From Piezodorus guildinii (Eukaryota; Arthropoda; Insecta; Hemiptera; Pentatomidae): 64,000 bases of DNA. Location: positions 5,260,280-5,324,279 of the forward strand of contig CM041297.1 in NCBI GenBank assembly GCA_023052935.1. The letters are read 5' to 3'. Positions 9,690 through 21,840 of this stretch are shown piece after piece (within the stretch, counting starts at the first letter, position 1; the number at the start of each line of letters is the position of its first letter). The position numbers were made by a program, and so were the translations under genes. Under the pieces are notes generated by a model, which did not search any database, was not told where the DNA came from, and was given only the letters and a program-made list of their open reading frames with translations.

Positions 9690-11446
9690 CGTTCAAAACG
9701 CTATATCTCCGCTATTTCTTAACTGATTTCAATGATTATTTTTACCTTCACTTACCTATGTATTAAATATTATAGTAAGAGAAAGTATTGGGATAGCGAA
9801 AATTTTCGAAATCAAAATTTTAGGGTCACATCATCTTATTAGTACAAACGGCTGATAAAAAAAACGGCTGAATATTCTAGTTGAGCGAATTTGATAAGCA
9901 AAGGAAAGAAAAGAGTGTTAAAATATTTTTTTATGCAATTTTTGTGTTTTTGAACTCAATAATATGAATCATGTTATCCCTGACCACCAATTCGGAATTC
10001 GAACATCTCATTCTACAATACTCCAATGTCACCGCGTGGTGAATGTAGTGTCCTTCACATTGGAGCGCGGAATGTACTGCACTTTCTTGATGTAGAACAA
10101 GCATTTGATCGAGTCTGGCACCAGGGACTGCTTTACAAAATCCTCACCCCTACATATTTCCTATTAATGCAATCCTACCTTACTGGGAGAACCTTTAAGG
10201 TTAACCATAATTTTTCCTACTCTTCCACATTTTCCCAATCTGTGTGGAGTGCCTCAAGGTAGTATCTTAGGTCCTATCCTCTACTCCCTTTATACAGCTG
10301 ACATTCCACTCCATCCTCGCACTGACCTCAATACTTATGCTGATGACACGTGTGTCTTACCCGTCCATATCTTATCCAACTACTGCATCCCAAACCCTTC
10401 AGTCCCACAACACAGCCATTGAAGAATGGTGTCAAAATTGGAGGATTAAAATAAATCCCAACAAATCCCACCAAATCACCTTTACCCTTCGTCGCAAACC
10501 GATGACTTCCTGTCCCCCCCCCCAGTATCCTTAATAACATTACCCTTATTTCTGTAGAACAAATCCGATACCTAGGTCTCCATCTTGACAAGCGCCTTAC
10601 TTGGAATCCTCATACAAGACTGAAACGACAAGAAACTGCTCTAAGATATCGATTATAACAACACTTACTTGACATATGTACAAAACTTCCAGTATATTAC
10701 AAAAGACTCATCTACATCACAATTATCAGACCTATTTGGGCATATGACATCGAGCTTTGGGGCTCTACGAAACCATCTAATTCCTCCCGCATCCAGTCCT
10801 TACAATCGAAAATCCTGAATGCTCCTTATTTTGACACAAATTAACTCCTCCATAATGACCTAAACATCCCATTTGTTGCAAAAATAGCCCGTGATACTCC
10901 TCTTTCCATTCTAAACTCCCTGCCCACACAAACCCACTTGTCCGTAATTTATCTTCCTCAGATATCCCAGATAACCAACCAAGGCGACTGAAAAGAAGGT
11001 GGCCTCGGGACCTACTGTCTTAAAATAGTTAGTGAAGTGCTACCACTGGGTAGTTCTTTCTCAAGACATTTTCATGACTTTTTATTTTCATTCTACATAT
11101 TTACTTATTTTATTCTTTAGTACAGTTGTAAATTACTATAAATAAATAAAATAAAAAAAATTAATAATACAATAGTAATATAGATGTATAATATACCGTT
11201 GGATAGCTAATGATTTTAGGAAAAATATTATCTTAAGTACGGAATTGTAAAGGTCAATGGAGAGATATGAAAACCCGATAAAACTAACTGATTGTTGTAG
11301 ATAAAAATATAATAGATTATTTAATAAAACACATGTTTCTATTGAAATTCAATTTAATCAATTCTTTAATAATTTATTTTTATCTCAAAATTTCTTTAAT
11401 TGATTTTAACGACAGAGGTAAATGAAAGTCATGTGTTGAACGCACC
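9690..11446 (+). mobile_element. HINE-like element interrupted by a Jockey-like insertion
   Basis: 9690-9963 and 11163-11446 are two parts of one diverged copy of the same non-coding repeat: the first part ends inside the TTTTTGAACTCAATAATA region, and the second resumes with ATAGTAATATAGATGTATAA and runs to the family end (GTAAATGAAAGTCATGTGTT). The gap is filled by the element at 9964-11162. Confidence 0.55.
9964..11162 (+). mobile_element. Jockey-like non-LTR retrotransposon, 5'-truncated, with target-site duplication
   Basis: AATAATA at 9957-9963 repeats at 11163-11169 around the insertion. The coding part shows FLDVEQAFDRVWHQGLLYKI (10026-10262), a GVPQGS-like turn near 10245, a YADDT box near 10335, NKSHQITFTLRRKPMTSC (10337-10534) and then RLKRQETA and IIRPIWAYDIELWGS in shifted frames. 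The 3' end is CAGTTGTAAATTACTATAAA with an A-rich tail. Several stops and frameshifts make it dead. Confidence 0.8.
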
Positions 11447-11885
11447 AACTTTTCTTTGTTTCGTTCAGAATTCGGTATTGATGAATTCCGAATAACAACC
11501 GAAGGATAAATTACAACCGAGAGAATGGTCAGACGTTATGGAAATTATGGCGCTCGTATATACCAGAATAGAATAGATGAAAAAGAGAAAGAAAAAAAAA
11601 CAAAATCGACAGTTAAGCAATCAGGGTTGAGGGATGAAGTGAAAACGAGGCTCCGCCCTCTTTAAGGGATTTGAGCTCAAGACACAGAGCAACATCCTTA
11701 TCCTCACTTAATGTCCTGAAGGAGCAGGTTGGATGTCTGGCGAAACGTTGGTGAAGGAATATAAGACACGCTCTCAACCAGGAAACGGCTATGAAGATAG
11801 TAATAATAACATTCTTAACATGATAGGATTGCTAACTAGAGTCAGGATTAAGGCATTAGAAGAGGTGTTAAACTCTTTCGTTATT
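11447..11885. other. Unassigned stretch with a PLE-like trace
   Basis: No gene. Around 11712-11755 a CCTGAAGGAG...GGCGAAACGTTGG string resembles the hammerhead-containing PLE ends elsewhere but lacks CTGATGA. The open frame 11733-11990 runs into the RTE 3' end and is not a gene. Confidence 0.3.
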
Positions 11886-11904
11886 AATAATAATAATAAT
11901 AGGC

Positions 11905-12612
11905 TTACCGAACCCGAAGGTTCGATGCCGATACCACCAAACTTCGACTGCACAGACTCGTCCATGCCGAGCCCCCGAGATCAGCCTTAATGCAATCCAC
12001 CCATCGACGCTTCGGCCTACCTTTCGGACGCCTACCAGTCGGTTTAGCGAATACCAACTTTCTCGGAATCCGTTCCTCACCGAACCCAACAACTTTACGC
12101 GCCCATTTGAGTCTCCGAGATGCTATCAACTCAATTATATTCACAGGGTACAGACTCTGCAATTCCGCGTTGTGCAACCTTCCAAACTCCCCAGTGGCCT
12201 CATCTCTCTTCGGACCAAATATTTTACGCAGTACCTTATTTTCGAAAACCTTAAGCCGTTGTTCATCCTTCAAAGTAAGCGGCCACGTTTCACATCCGTA
12301 AAGAACCGTCAGAAGAATAATAGTTTTATAAATTCTAACCTTTAAGTTTTTAGACAGAAGCCCCGACCTAAGTAATTGAGCAACTGAATAATAACACGCA
12401 TTTCCCACCTTTAACCGGGACTTTATTTCTTCCTGGATTTCATTTTTTCTTGTTATCATTGAACCTAAGTACTTGAATTTCTCTACGTGTTCAAAAGTAT
12501 GCCCTGGAATATTAATATCATCAAGATCGCCACCATTTCTGCTACTAATCATATATTTCGTCTTATCAGCATTTAATTCCAAACCTATTTGTTTACCGGT
12601 TTTTATTAACAC
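11905..12612 (-). pseudogene. RTE-like reverse transcriptase, thumb and C-terminal region
   Basis: 235 residues open. Seen in order: KQIGLELNADKTKYMISSRN (RT motif after YADD), HVEKFKYLGSMITRKNEIQE, YKTIILLTVLYGCETWPLTL, VFENKVLRKIFGPKRDEATG, and the arginine-rich TGRRPKGRPKRRWVDCIKAD near the C-terminus. It is over 80% alike, by eye, to the copy at 42210-43049. The YADD box lies just upstream in another frame. Confidence 0.8.
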
Positions 12613-12750
12613 ACTTGTATTTAGTTGGTTTCCGCGTCTTCACCTAGGAGTACCAAATCATCGGCATACCCCAAAACCGGAATCTTGTCACCCATATTTA
12701 AGCCTTTCTCGGTACACATCACCTTTTCTATAACATATTCTAAGGCTATA

Positions 12751-12996
12751 TTAAACAAAACAGGTGAAAGGGGAGTCACCCTGTATCAAACCCGATCGCA
12801 CCTCAAATCTCTCGGAGTAATTATGACCGATTTTAACTTTATGAAATGTTTCCGACAAACACATCTGTACTAGGTTTACTACCTTTCTAGGTATTCCCTG
12901 TTCAATCATGATGTTATACAGCTTCTGAAAGTCTATTGAATCATAAGCCTTTTTAAAATCGATATAAAGTTGATGAACTACACCGTTGTACTCCAA
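12751..12996 (-). pseudogene. RTE-like reverse transcriptase, palm fragment
   Basis: Carries the catalytic region VHQLYIDFKKAYDSIDFQKL and then HNYSERFEVRSGLIQGDSPF, where the usual GLKQGDSLSP is damaged (LI for LK, then a frame break). It belongs to the same element as 11905-12612. Confidence 0.8.
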
Positions 12997-13265
12997 TTTT
13001 TCTCTAATATTTGACGTAAGGAAAATATTTGATCAATAGTCGAGCGATTCCGCCTAAAACCACATTGGTAGTCTCCGATAATTTCCTCAGCGTATTCCGT
13101 GATTCGGCTATTTAGTATTGACGAGAATATCTTATAGCATACTGGGAGAAGAGAGATCCCACGATAGTTGTTACAATCCGTCCTCGGTCCTTTTTTGTGA
13201 ATCGGAATAAGTATTGATTCTTTCTTTCGTTATTAGCACCAAATATATTTATATAATTCTAATAC

Positions 13266-13580
13266 CGAGTTGCTCGTTTGGAGGCAGTGCTCAATAAGGT
13301 TTGATTAATCCCTCATGAACGACACCTTTATCAGATAATTTTAGAACAGACCCCGTGACCTTCCGCTGCGCTATTAAAATTCTGGTTAGGTGCTGCCTTC
13401 TCATCAGGAGAAGATTATGACTTTTTTTTTAAGTATTTGGTCGTTATCCTCCTTAGGGGAGTCATCCGATATCTTCAGCTAACGAAGGGCTATGGCCTAA
13501 CTGCCCAAGGATTGTCATTTTAGGGATACATTTAGAATATATTATATAATTTTATTATTATGATTTTTACTTTCATTATT
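13266..13580. other. Unassigned stretch
   Basis: No open frame or known repeat was recognised; the sequence at 13300-13520 is somewhat richer in GC than its flanks. Confidence 0.3.
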
Positions 13581-13582
13581 AT

Positions 13583-13640
13583 TTTACTTAGTATTAAGAG
13601 AAAGTATTGCGATCGTGAAAATTTTCGAATTCCAGTTTTA
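13583..13640 (+). repeat. HINE-like repeat, start fragment
   Basis: Matches the beginning of the family: AGTATTGCGATCGTGAAAAT then TTTCGAATTCCAGTTTT. It breaks off after that. Confidence 0.5.
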
Positions 13641-14016
13641 TAAATTTATAACGGAATGAGCAAAAGTTGAATTGAGTATGATCTTTTCCTCTGATAAAAA
13701 TACTTAATTCTCGCGGCTTCTTTCAAGAAACGCAAAGAGTAGAATTCTCAAAAATATTATTATTCAGAATGTTTATAAATTTCCAATATATAAACAGTCT
13801 GATACATTCCATACCGGTATAAATCGTATAGATCCCTTGATTATAGCTCCCAGGCAGTAGGCCCTAGTGACAAACGTTATATGTATACGGAAATATTTTC
13901 AAATTATCAATGTAAACAACACTAACAAGGCTTTTTTGAAACAGGACGCGCCAATAAAGCCACAAAACTTAATAAATAATAGAGAAGTAGAAACAACTTT
14001 AATAAAAATAAAAAAA

Positions 14017-14905
14017 ATCTGGTGCGGGCAACACACGACTTTCACTTACCTCCATTTTAAAAATCAATAAAAGACTTTACAAATACAGTTAGAGATAAAA
14101 ATACGTGAAACTATTAAAGAATTAATTAAATTGAATTTAAATAGAAACATGTGTTTTATTAAAAAATCTATTATATTATTATCTAAAATACTCAGTTAGT
14201 TTTATGTTCATTTCATCACTCTTTATTAACTTTTAAAAGCTTGTGTATGAGATAATATTTTTTCTAAAATCTTTAGCTTTCCAAAGGTATATAATACATG
14301 TATATTACTGCTTTTATGTTAAAAAACGAAAAATTGCATTAAAAATATATTTTTTCTTTTTTCTCCTTTAGTTGAGTATCGAATTCATTCAATTTATATA
14401 TTTACCTGTTTTTCATCAGCGTTAACAAGATATATATAGTTATTTTTATTGAATCTACAAAATTAAAGGTACTTTAGAGGAAGAAAATTTAAAATATCGG
14501 CATTTAAGCCCTGTCAGACCATTTTAATCAGAATAAAACCTACATTATATTAAGCCCATTAAATTTTACATCGATATAGCCAGTTTAATCAAAATCGTCA
14601 GAACCCTTTTCGAGAAAATCGAATAAAGGTGCAAAATGCATGGTATAAAGTGCCTCTTCTGGTAAGCTCGTTTTGATGAAAAAAGTTTTGTCACGTCTCG
14701 GGCGTATAGTTGTCTTAAATATGAAATTTCAGTTTCATAGGACTTACCGTTTCCGCCCGGGAGTTACCACACACAGACTTTTTTGCGGGACTTGGTTATT
14801 TGGACTCAGGGGACCCTAAAACGTGTATTTCCGTTGAAAACTGGAATTCGAAAATTTTCACGATCGCAATACTTCCCCTTACTATATATAGTAAGTGGAA
14901 GTAAA
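14017..14905 (-). mobile_element. HINE-like non-coding element (Helentron-type), near full length
   Basis: Read on plus, this copy starts TCTGGTGCGGGCAACACACG followed by ACTTTCACTTAC, and ends with CTTACTATATATAGTAAG, an 18-nt perfect hairpin, then TGGAAGT and A-rich flank. The two sub-terminal blocks are inverted repeats of each other. It lies between A/T-runs. Asymmetric ends, sub-terminal inverted repeats and a hairpin at one end are the described layout of Helentron-associated non-autonomous elements. There are no coding sequences. Confidence 0.55.
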
Positions 14906-15145
14906 AAGAGGTTCTACTTGGATATCTCACAAATTAGAATGTTTATCTCAAACATTATGAAAAAAATAAAGTTAAAAATTCTATATTGATTTTTCTAAAG
15001 TAAGCAAAAATAAAAAGAGATATTACTAAGTTTTTAATAATTAATCGACCAAAAAAACAAACAAAATTACCCGTCCCTCCCTTCAAAATTTCAGTGCTTA
15101 CTTAAGTTTCAAGATGGGTAGAACTCGAATAAGGAATACAAAAAA

Positions 15146-15438
15146 GGGATCACTTATAGCTAGGTGGTTAGTATAACAGCCTCCTATGCCAAAGGTCACG
15201 GGTTCAAAACCGCATGTGGTCCTAGGATTTTTTAATGGGAGTAAAAAATCCTTCATTATGCCGTCATTCGGAGGGGACATTAAAAGGTGGTCTCGAGTCT
15301 GTGAGATGTCAGGTACTCGTTAAAGATCCCTATCCTAATAAAACCTGGATAGGCAAAATTTAGGACTCCCACTGTAGCATCATCCGATTAGCCATAGTAG
15401 CATAAAGTGATGTTAAATAAATAAACAAACAAACAACA
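15146..15438 (+). mobile_element. tRNA-derived SINE, family A
   Basis: The head has an A-box-like TAGCTAGGTGGTTAGTATAA and a B-box-like GGGTTCAAAACC. The body contains CCTTCATTATGCCGTCATTC, GATGTCAGGTACTCGTTAAA and a 3' end AAATAAATAAACAAACAAAC. About a dozen copies occur in the window. Confidence 0.75.
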
Positions 15439-15880
15439 ACGAATACAAAAAAGTCCGTTTATCTTAATTAATAAATGAATAAATACCAAAAATTATAAAA
15501 ATACACAAAATGAAAAAGGAATCATTGAAATTATTAAAGAACTACCAGAGATATAGTGTTTTGAAATTAGCAGAGGTGGATTGTGATATGCCATTTTCCT
15601 TTGAATTATTTATTGCTTTTCATATTACTCAATTGCCTACCTACAGCTTTATAAACAGTTATACAGTAACATTGTATTTAGGAAACAATAAACCATTGTG
15701 TAATAATTTGTAGCATTTTATTTTGTTATTTTATTTGTGAGTTTGTATTTTCTATTTTTTTAATCCAAGTAATACTACATATACTGCCTAAATTAATTCA
15801 AATGAGCTTCTTTCTATTCTATAAACTTAAGGAAGTTTAAATTATGTTTTGTTTTTTAAATAATTAAGTACCTTTTTAAT
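15439..15880. other. AT-rich stretch without recognisable gene
   Basis: A 67-codon frame at 15510-15713 has no family features. Confidence 0.35.
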
Positions 15881-15881
15881 T

Positions 15882-16172
15882 CCAAATATGTTTTATATGA
15901 ATAAAAACTTTCAGAAATATTTGATGTATACATACTCGGGATCTTATCCCCATTTTTCACGACTTTTATTTTAGTGTCAAGAATTATATTAATATAGCAG
16001 CATTTATATGTATCAATGCCTAATGTTATAGTAATGACACATATAAATGCTGCTGTATTAATTTAATTCTTGACACTAAAATAAAATTCTTGAAAAATAG
16101 GGGCAAGATCCTGAGTATGTATACATCAAATATTTCTGAAAGTTTTTATTCATATAAAATATATTTGGAAAT
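15882..16172. repeat. Fold-back (inverted repeat) with about 133-bp arms
   Basis: The left arm 15882-16014 and right arm 16038-16172 are reverse complements with few differences. Shared blocks are AGAAATATTTGATGTATACA, TTTTATTTTAGTGTCAAGAA and CAGCATTTATATGT. The spacer is about 23 bp. There is no coding content. A MITE-like or fold-back element is the simplest reading; termini and target duplication are not clear. Confidence 0.75.
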
Positions 16173-16254
16173 ATAAAGGTGTTGAATTATTTTTTAAAAA
16201 TATAAAAAATTAATTACTTAGATCCCAATTAATTTTTGCACACTATATACATCC

Positions 16255-16515
16255 TTTTAGTCTCTCATGCTACAGGTTCTGAGTTCGAATCCCAGTCCCG
16301 GCAGGGCTTTTATAAAGATGTAAAAATATGTGGATTCACTCATAACCTCTCCCCCGGGTATGTGAGACCCGTCAGCCAAAGGGTGGCCACTCACAAAATT
16401 AGTCGTAGGGAGTGATGACCCTACACTAAAAATTGCATCGTGGAACGTGAGTGTAAACTCGCACGAGTTTACACCGCGAGGCCCAGGGCCTACACGGCCT
16501 GTCGCGCCACTGGAA
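16255..16515 (+). mobile_element. tRNA-derived SINE, family C (single copy)
   Basis: The head has a B-box-like GAGTTCGAATCCCAG. The body is GC-richer than the surroundings, with CACGAGTTTACACCGCGAGG and CCTGTCGCGCCACTGG. No second copy was seen in the window, so SINE status rests on the tRNA-like head alone. Confidence 0.4.
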
Positions 16516-17509
16516 GGAAGGATATACATCTTTTGGCTTAAAGAAATGTTAAGAAGATAATTAAGAGATAATATTTCCCCACTTTCAGTAAAAATTGCTT
16601 CAAACATTATGAAATTAGCAATGCTGAAGATAAATATCAATTATCAATTATACTCAAACAAAATACACTGTATCTAATGATCTTCGATGACTTCTATTAA
16701 AAGAATCTTTTCCCCCATATGGAACATTTCTTTAATCGTAATTATCAATCCTCCAAACTAAATAATTATATTGTTTGGTTAAGGGAGTAAATCCTTCCAA
16801 CTGATTCATGTATTGAAATAAATAATATTAAAATTGAAAATACAAAATCCAAATAAGAGAGTTTCAAAGAAATGAAGGAAGGCAGGAATATTGGATTATA
16901 CCTATTTGTCATGTATACAAGTATAGATTTAAGTGACAAAAAAAAAATTTAATAATCACAAACAAATGACTGCAATAAATAAAATACTTATCCTAGTTAT
17001 TTTATTTAGATGGAGTAATTATTGACTATAGAGAACATATTATGGATAAGACGGTTAGGGATATAGACATAATATAATATTTCAACATATTTAATTATTC
17101 AAACTGTTCAGAGAATATAGTGTTCAATATTTTTCAATGCTGAACTTTAGTATCATTTAATAACATCAATTTATACAAAACTATTCTTGAAAAAAAAAAA
17201 AAAAGTTATATATATATATATAAAATTATTCAATCCTATAATTATGGGAAACTTTAATAATTTCAGGGACTTAAATAGTTAGAAAAATACAACAATATAC
17301 CCGCCAAATTAACACTCCTTGTAATACTCCATTAACTTTTAAACACTTTTAGTTTCAGTCTATATTAAATAACGTTGCAGACAAGAAGTCACATTGATGA
17401 GCACCAGATTGCCTCTGAAGGTTTAGCCAACTTTAATTGAAGCATCGTAGTCATGCCTAATAATTAACAAATTATAATAATACTTTATCAGGATTTTTCA
17501 AAAGGTTGA
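16516..17509. other. AT-rich stretch without recognisable gene
   Basis: Only A-runs and a short TA tract near 17205-17220 stand out. Confidence 0.35.
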
Positions 17510-18365
17510 AATCAGGAAGTAAATAAATGCCGATAAACACTTCAATATCACATCCTCTGGTATCCATCAGGACAAATCCTAGAGGAACAATAATGAACAG
17601 ACTAACACAGTATATAGTTTATGCGGACGATGTCGTTATCACAGGCAGAACTTTTTCATCATTGCCTGAAGCTTTACAGAAGTTTCAGAAAGTGGTGAGT
17701 AAACTCAGTCTGGAGATAAATGCAGAAAAGACCAAAAAAGAGACCTTCTAGAAGAGACAGGCGGGAGATCCTTACATTTTAGTGTGTATGGCAGCTGGCA
17801 GATGATGTTCGCATGCACTTTGGTAGGTGATCCATTCAAGAAATATCTCACATAAAGCCAAATTAATAATATACCGGATAATCGTGAGTGACATATGGCA
17901 TATGTATATAATCGTGATATGACATGTGGTGACATATGGTAGCAAAACGTAAGTCTTAACCTAAGAACATGAAAAAATCATTAGAGTTTCGAAGAGAAAG
18001 GTCCTTAGAATAATATATGGTCCAATTAACGAATCAGGACAATGGCGATCCAAGAAAAATCAAGAATTAATTGATATGTATGGCGAATTAGACATTTTGA
18101 TATTGATTAAGATCGCAAGAATACGGTGGCCTTGGCCATTTAGAAAGAATGCCAAAGTATCGCCTACCAAAAAGACTGCTATACCAATTGACAGAAAGGA
18201 GGCAAATGCAAGAAAGACAACGTCTGAGATGGCTTGAGAACGTGAAGCGGACCTGTGGTTGTGATGGCATGGGGAGAGGAGGATGACAGGGGCGATTAGA
18301 AGAGGATAATGTCAGGAGCCAAATTCCTACAGGAGCTGCAGAGCCAAAGTATAGATATAGATAAA
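17510..18365 (+). pseudogene. RTE-like reverse transcriptase remnant (family C)
   Basis: The frame 17527-17751 has the catalytic YIVYADDVVITGRT and LSLEINAEKTK. Further on, in other frames, IIYGPINESGQWRSKKNQEL and a GELDI...KIARIRW stretch match the C-terminal half of insect LINE proteins. Many stops and a deletion between the two parts make it a degraded fragment. The frames on the other strand are shadows. Confidence 0.65.
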
Positions 18366-18369
18366 TCAC

Positions 18370-20340
18370 AACCTTAGTATTTTTTCATAATTTGCCAATA
18401 TATCTATCCAACTCATTGGGTTTAGAGCCTTTAGTGAGTCCCTCGCTTCCACCATTCAGCTCTGTTTTCACCATAAAGCTTCCAATTGCTGACTCTCACA
18501 AGTATCCCTTACCCATGGCTCTTCAAGAACATCTTATTGGAACTTAATGTCTCTCCATCGTAGCTAAATGTTCTGCACAACTTGACCTACCCAATGTTAT
18601 AACTCTAATAACATCAGGTGCGTTAAGTAGTTCACAAAATTCTCAATTCTTCCGAAATCTCCAGGCCAGTCCAATCATTCATTAAAAAAAGATGGGAAGA
18701 TTTTATTCCTTATTTACAATTAATGTCACCTTTGGCTGGTGTAAATGAGAACTAGACACATAAGGATTTTATGGAGTTGAAACTTAGTTTATCAACTACT
18801 TAATAGAGGAGATTATATAGTCGAATGTTTGTATAATGATAGAAAAGAATATTTAAGAATCAGGTTTAGTAATGTTTTCTGATTCAGCTAACATTTTCGA
18901 CCAATTTTCAGGATATCTAAGTTCTAAGAGATGAACACTAGAAACAGATAAAGAACTTACATGTAAAGATGGCCGAATCATAGACAGAGTAAATAAAAAC
19001 TAATAAGACTCGTCTCTAATTTTTTCTTCTAATTACTGATTGAACCTCGGACAGAGTTATATTTTTGTCTTCTGGGATGCTGTATTTCGGATAATAGGTA
19101 AGCAATCACCAATAAGAAACAAGTGAAGGCGCATGAAATTTCATTAAGAAGAAAAGTTATATTAGTGGCTTATTTTTTATAAAATAACAACTAATTAAAA
19201 AATACAGTCAACTATTTTATTTATCAGTAAACACTATATTCAACAGTTTCTTTTAAGTCTCTATCGTCGTTTTACAATGTATAATTAACTTTTTTGATGG
19301 ACTCAAATAACAAGATTATTGAAAGAAAACAACCATAAAGAGATATGTATAACAGCTTACATAATCAAAAGCTGTTAGAAAATTAAGTATTTTTAATATG
19401 TATATTTATGAAAATAGTTTAAATATTTAATTAAAAATAATAACTATAAAATGATATATATTATCATTTTAACTGATAACATACATGAAAAACCTTATCA
19501 CTCAAAATATGTAAGCATTAGAATAATATTTTATAGCTTTAATGTTAGTTGTTATTGAAATTGATTGTAAAATACAACTTAATAAACTTGTACTTACATA
19601 GAATCTTCAAATCATCATCTGAATCCTTCAAATTAATGATTGTTTCAAAAATTTTAAAGAATTAAACACAAATATAACATAAAAAGCAAATTCAAACAAA
19701 ACCGCCCTTAAAACACTACTTTAACCTCCCCGACCGGCTAGGAGATCGAAATCGAATAAAATTATGAAAATAAATTAAATTTCCTTCATATTAAACCAAA
19801 ATAAATCAAATATATGGATTAATATTGTAAACTTAAACTTGCTAATAAACTTAAGACCGCGTAATGTAAATGAAACTACCAGTGTTGCCGATAACTCAAT
19901 GTCAAAATATCCGATTTCGTCCGTACAACTTTCTAAAAAATTAATATCACTATTCGGCGCACCTTTCGAGTTATTACTTAAATATTTTTACTTAATGACA
20001 ATACTAACTCACAAATTTATTGGTAAAATTAGAAGAAATGCATAATTTAAGGTAATGAAGTAGACATACTTTCATAATATGGACTTCATTTTATAATAAA
20101 ATAGTCCTTAATATCAGGTTTTGTCGTTATTGAAATAGTATTTAATGAAAGTTGAGGGGTGTGAGTACCAGGTTTTTAAATACATTTAAAAACTCAAACA
20201 AGTTTACAGTACTATCTTATGATATGATGAGAAATTCTGCTTATACTCAATTCAATAGAATTAAACTTATATGTTTATATAGTTATTAGCAAGTTACGAT
20301 ACTGAGTTTATGCCTATGTATTCCATTTACAGAATCAAAT
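18370..20340. other. Long AT-rich stretch, no gene recognised
   Basis: Nearly 2 kb without a convincing coding region. The 68-codon frame at 19839-20045 has no recognisable motif. Sequence at 18400-18700 is less AT-rich and may be an old LINE remnant, but I cannot show it. Confidence 0.35.
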
Positions 20341-20341
20341 T

Positions 20342-20589
20342 GGGGTCACCTGTAGCATAGTGGCTAGCATAACAGCCTTCATACCCGCAGGTGGCCCTAA
20401 AAATTATAAATGGGAGTAAAAAATCCTTAGTTATACCGTCCTCTGGAGAGAAGGTCAAAAAGTGCTCCCGAACCTGTGCGATGTCAGGTACTCGTTAAAG
20501 ATCCCTATCTTAATTAAACCTGAATAGACAAAGTTGTCCGATCAGTCTCCGTAACATAAATAGACGGTAAATAAATAAACAAACAAACA
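20342..20589 (+). mobile_element. tRNA-derived SINE, family A, shortened
   Basis: Starts GGGGTCACCTGTAGCATAGT (A-box region) and ends with AAATAAATAAACAAACAAAC. The B-box segment is partly deleted, so the head is defective. Confidence 0.7.
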
Positions 20590-20784
20590 GAATCAAATAG
20601 TACTTAAAGTTAATAAAGACAATTTTTTACAATATTTAGCATACCTGTGTTCTAATCGTTTTGCTTCATCCAAAAATATACCTCAGTTTTCAAAAACGCT
20701 TTCGGAAAATGCACTTATTTCCAAAAATTACTAAGTACGCATTTAATTTCAAACCCAAATCCATCTAAATCATACCATTCCTGC

Positions 20785-20880
20785 AGTGGTCTCCTGTGTT
20801 TTAGTGGCTACCATAATAAATAGCCTTCTATGTCCAAAGTCGCGGTTTTAAGCCCGGCTTTTTAAAAGGGAGTAAACATA
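20785..20880 (+). mobile_element. SINE family A, head fragment
   Basis: Diverged head with TTTTAGTGGCTACCATAATA and CGCGGTTTTAAGCCCGGC, breaking off at GGGAGTAAAC. Confidence 0.5.
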
Positions 20881-21189
20881 AACATTTCAAAGACGTGTTA
20901 TTTGCGATATACGAACTTACGTTACTGCATCACACCCAGTCACTTGCTGTTGCGAAGTCTATTTTAAGTCATTGGACTATCACCAATAGAGTGCGTTTCG
21001 ACTGCAATCAGTACTCTGGCTGCTGCAGCTCAGTTCAGCTAAATCAGATAAAAAAGGAAATACCTGCAGGAAAGGAGGATAGGATCTTATTCAATTTTAC
21101 ACTTAATATTGAAATAATTTTGTAAATATTTAAATTTTGCTGTCCGAAGCAACTACCTTTCAGAAATAATAAGTTATCACTTGTCATTT

Positions 21190-21476
21190 TATCACCATGC
21201 TGTCATGTGTAGTGATTAGCATAACGGCCTTATCCCCCCATGGTCGCGGGCTCAAACTCGGTAGATAGCTATAGAATTTTTTATGGGAGTAAAAAATATC
21301 TTGGTTACGCTGTCCTTCGGAGGAGACGTAAAAGATGGTTCTGAGCCAGTGCGAGGTCAGGTAATTGTATAAGATCCCTATCATAATTAAACCAGGATAT
21401 GCAAAAATTAGGATTTCCATTGCAGCATAGTTCGATTAGCCACAGTAGCATAAAGTGACGTTAAATGGATAAACAA
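21190..21476 (+). mobile_element. tRNA-derived SINE, family A
   Basis: Diverged but near full length: TGTAGTGATTAGCATAACGG in the head, CTGTCCTTCGGAGGAGACGT in the body and GTGACGTTAAATGGATAAAC at the 3' end. Confidence 0.7.
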
Positions 21477-21479
21477 CAT

Positions 21480-21838
21480 TACTTTCCAGGCCGTAAAAAT
21501 ACCTTAATTGATTTCATTAGAGATAAACCACGGCTTTGTTCACTAATATTGATTTTTTGTTGGTTTAAATTAACAGATATGAGTTTATGGTAAGATTAAA
21601 TATAATGTGTATTTAAAAGTCTGAAATTAAACCTCGGGATCAATCTCATTGCCAGCAGACAGTCTGGAATTTGTTTTAGAACAAACCTCTGACTCCTTGA
21701 TTTCTGGTCAGGAACCTGCTGGAATATAAAACATGCTATGTATGTCTAGACGTATATATAATCAAGGAGGGAGCAGACCTAATATACTTACGTTTCTAAT
21801 ATATTTTTTTATTATACTATATCTATATATTTTTGTTA
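21480..21838. other. Unassigned AT-rich stretch
   Basis: Nothing recognised between the SINE and the inverted RPAC1 pseudogene. Confidence 0.35.
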
Positions 21839-21840
21839 TA

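Larger units (their letters stand above)
11886..13265 (-). mobile_element. RTE-like (family A) non-LTR retrotransposon, 5'-truncated
   Basis: The 3' end lies at low coordinates, with a (TTA)n tail on the minus strand. Open pieces at 11905-12612 and 12751-12996 cover the RT palm and thumb. Upstream, 13000-13260 still has RT-like sequence without a long open frame. It is the longest family A copy here. Confidence 0.75.

Noticed and set aside
11712..11760. Hammerhead-like CCTGAAGGAG...GGCGAAACGTTGG
   Set aside because: Lacks CTGATGA and a clear helix II; only a PLE-like trace.
19839..20045. 68-codon frame in AT-rich DNA
   Set aside because: No motif, no upstream or downstream signals; length is expected by chance.
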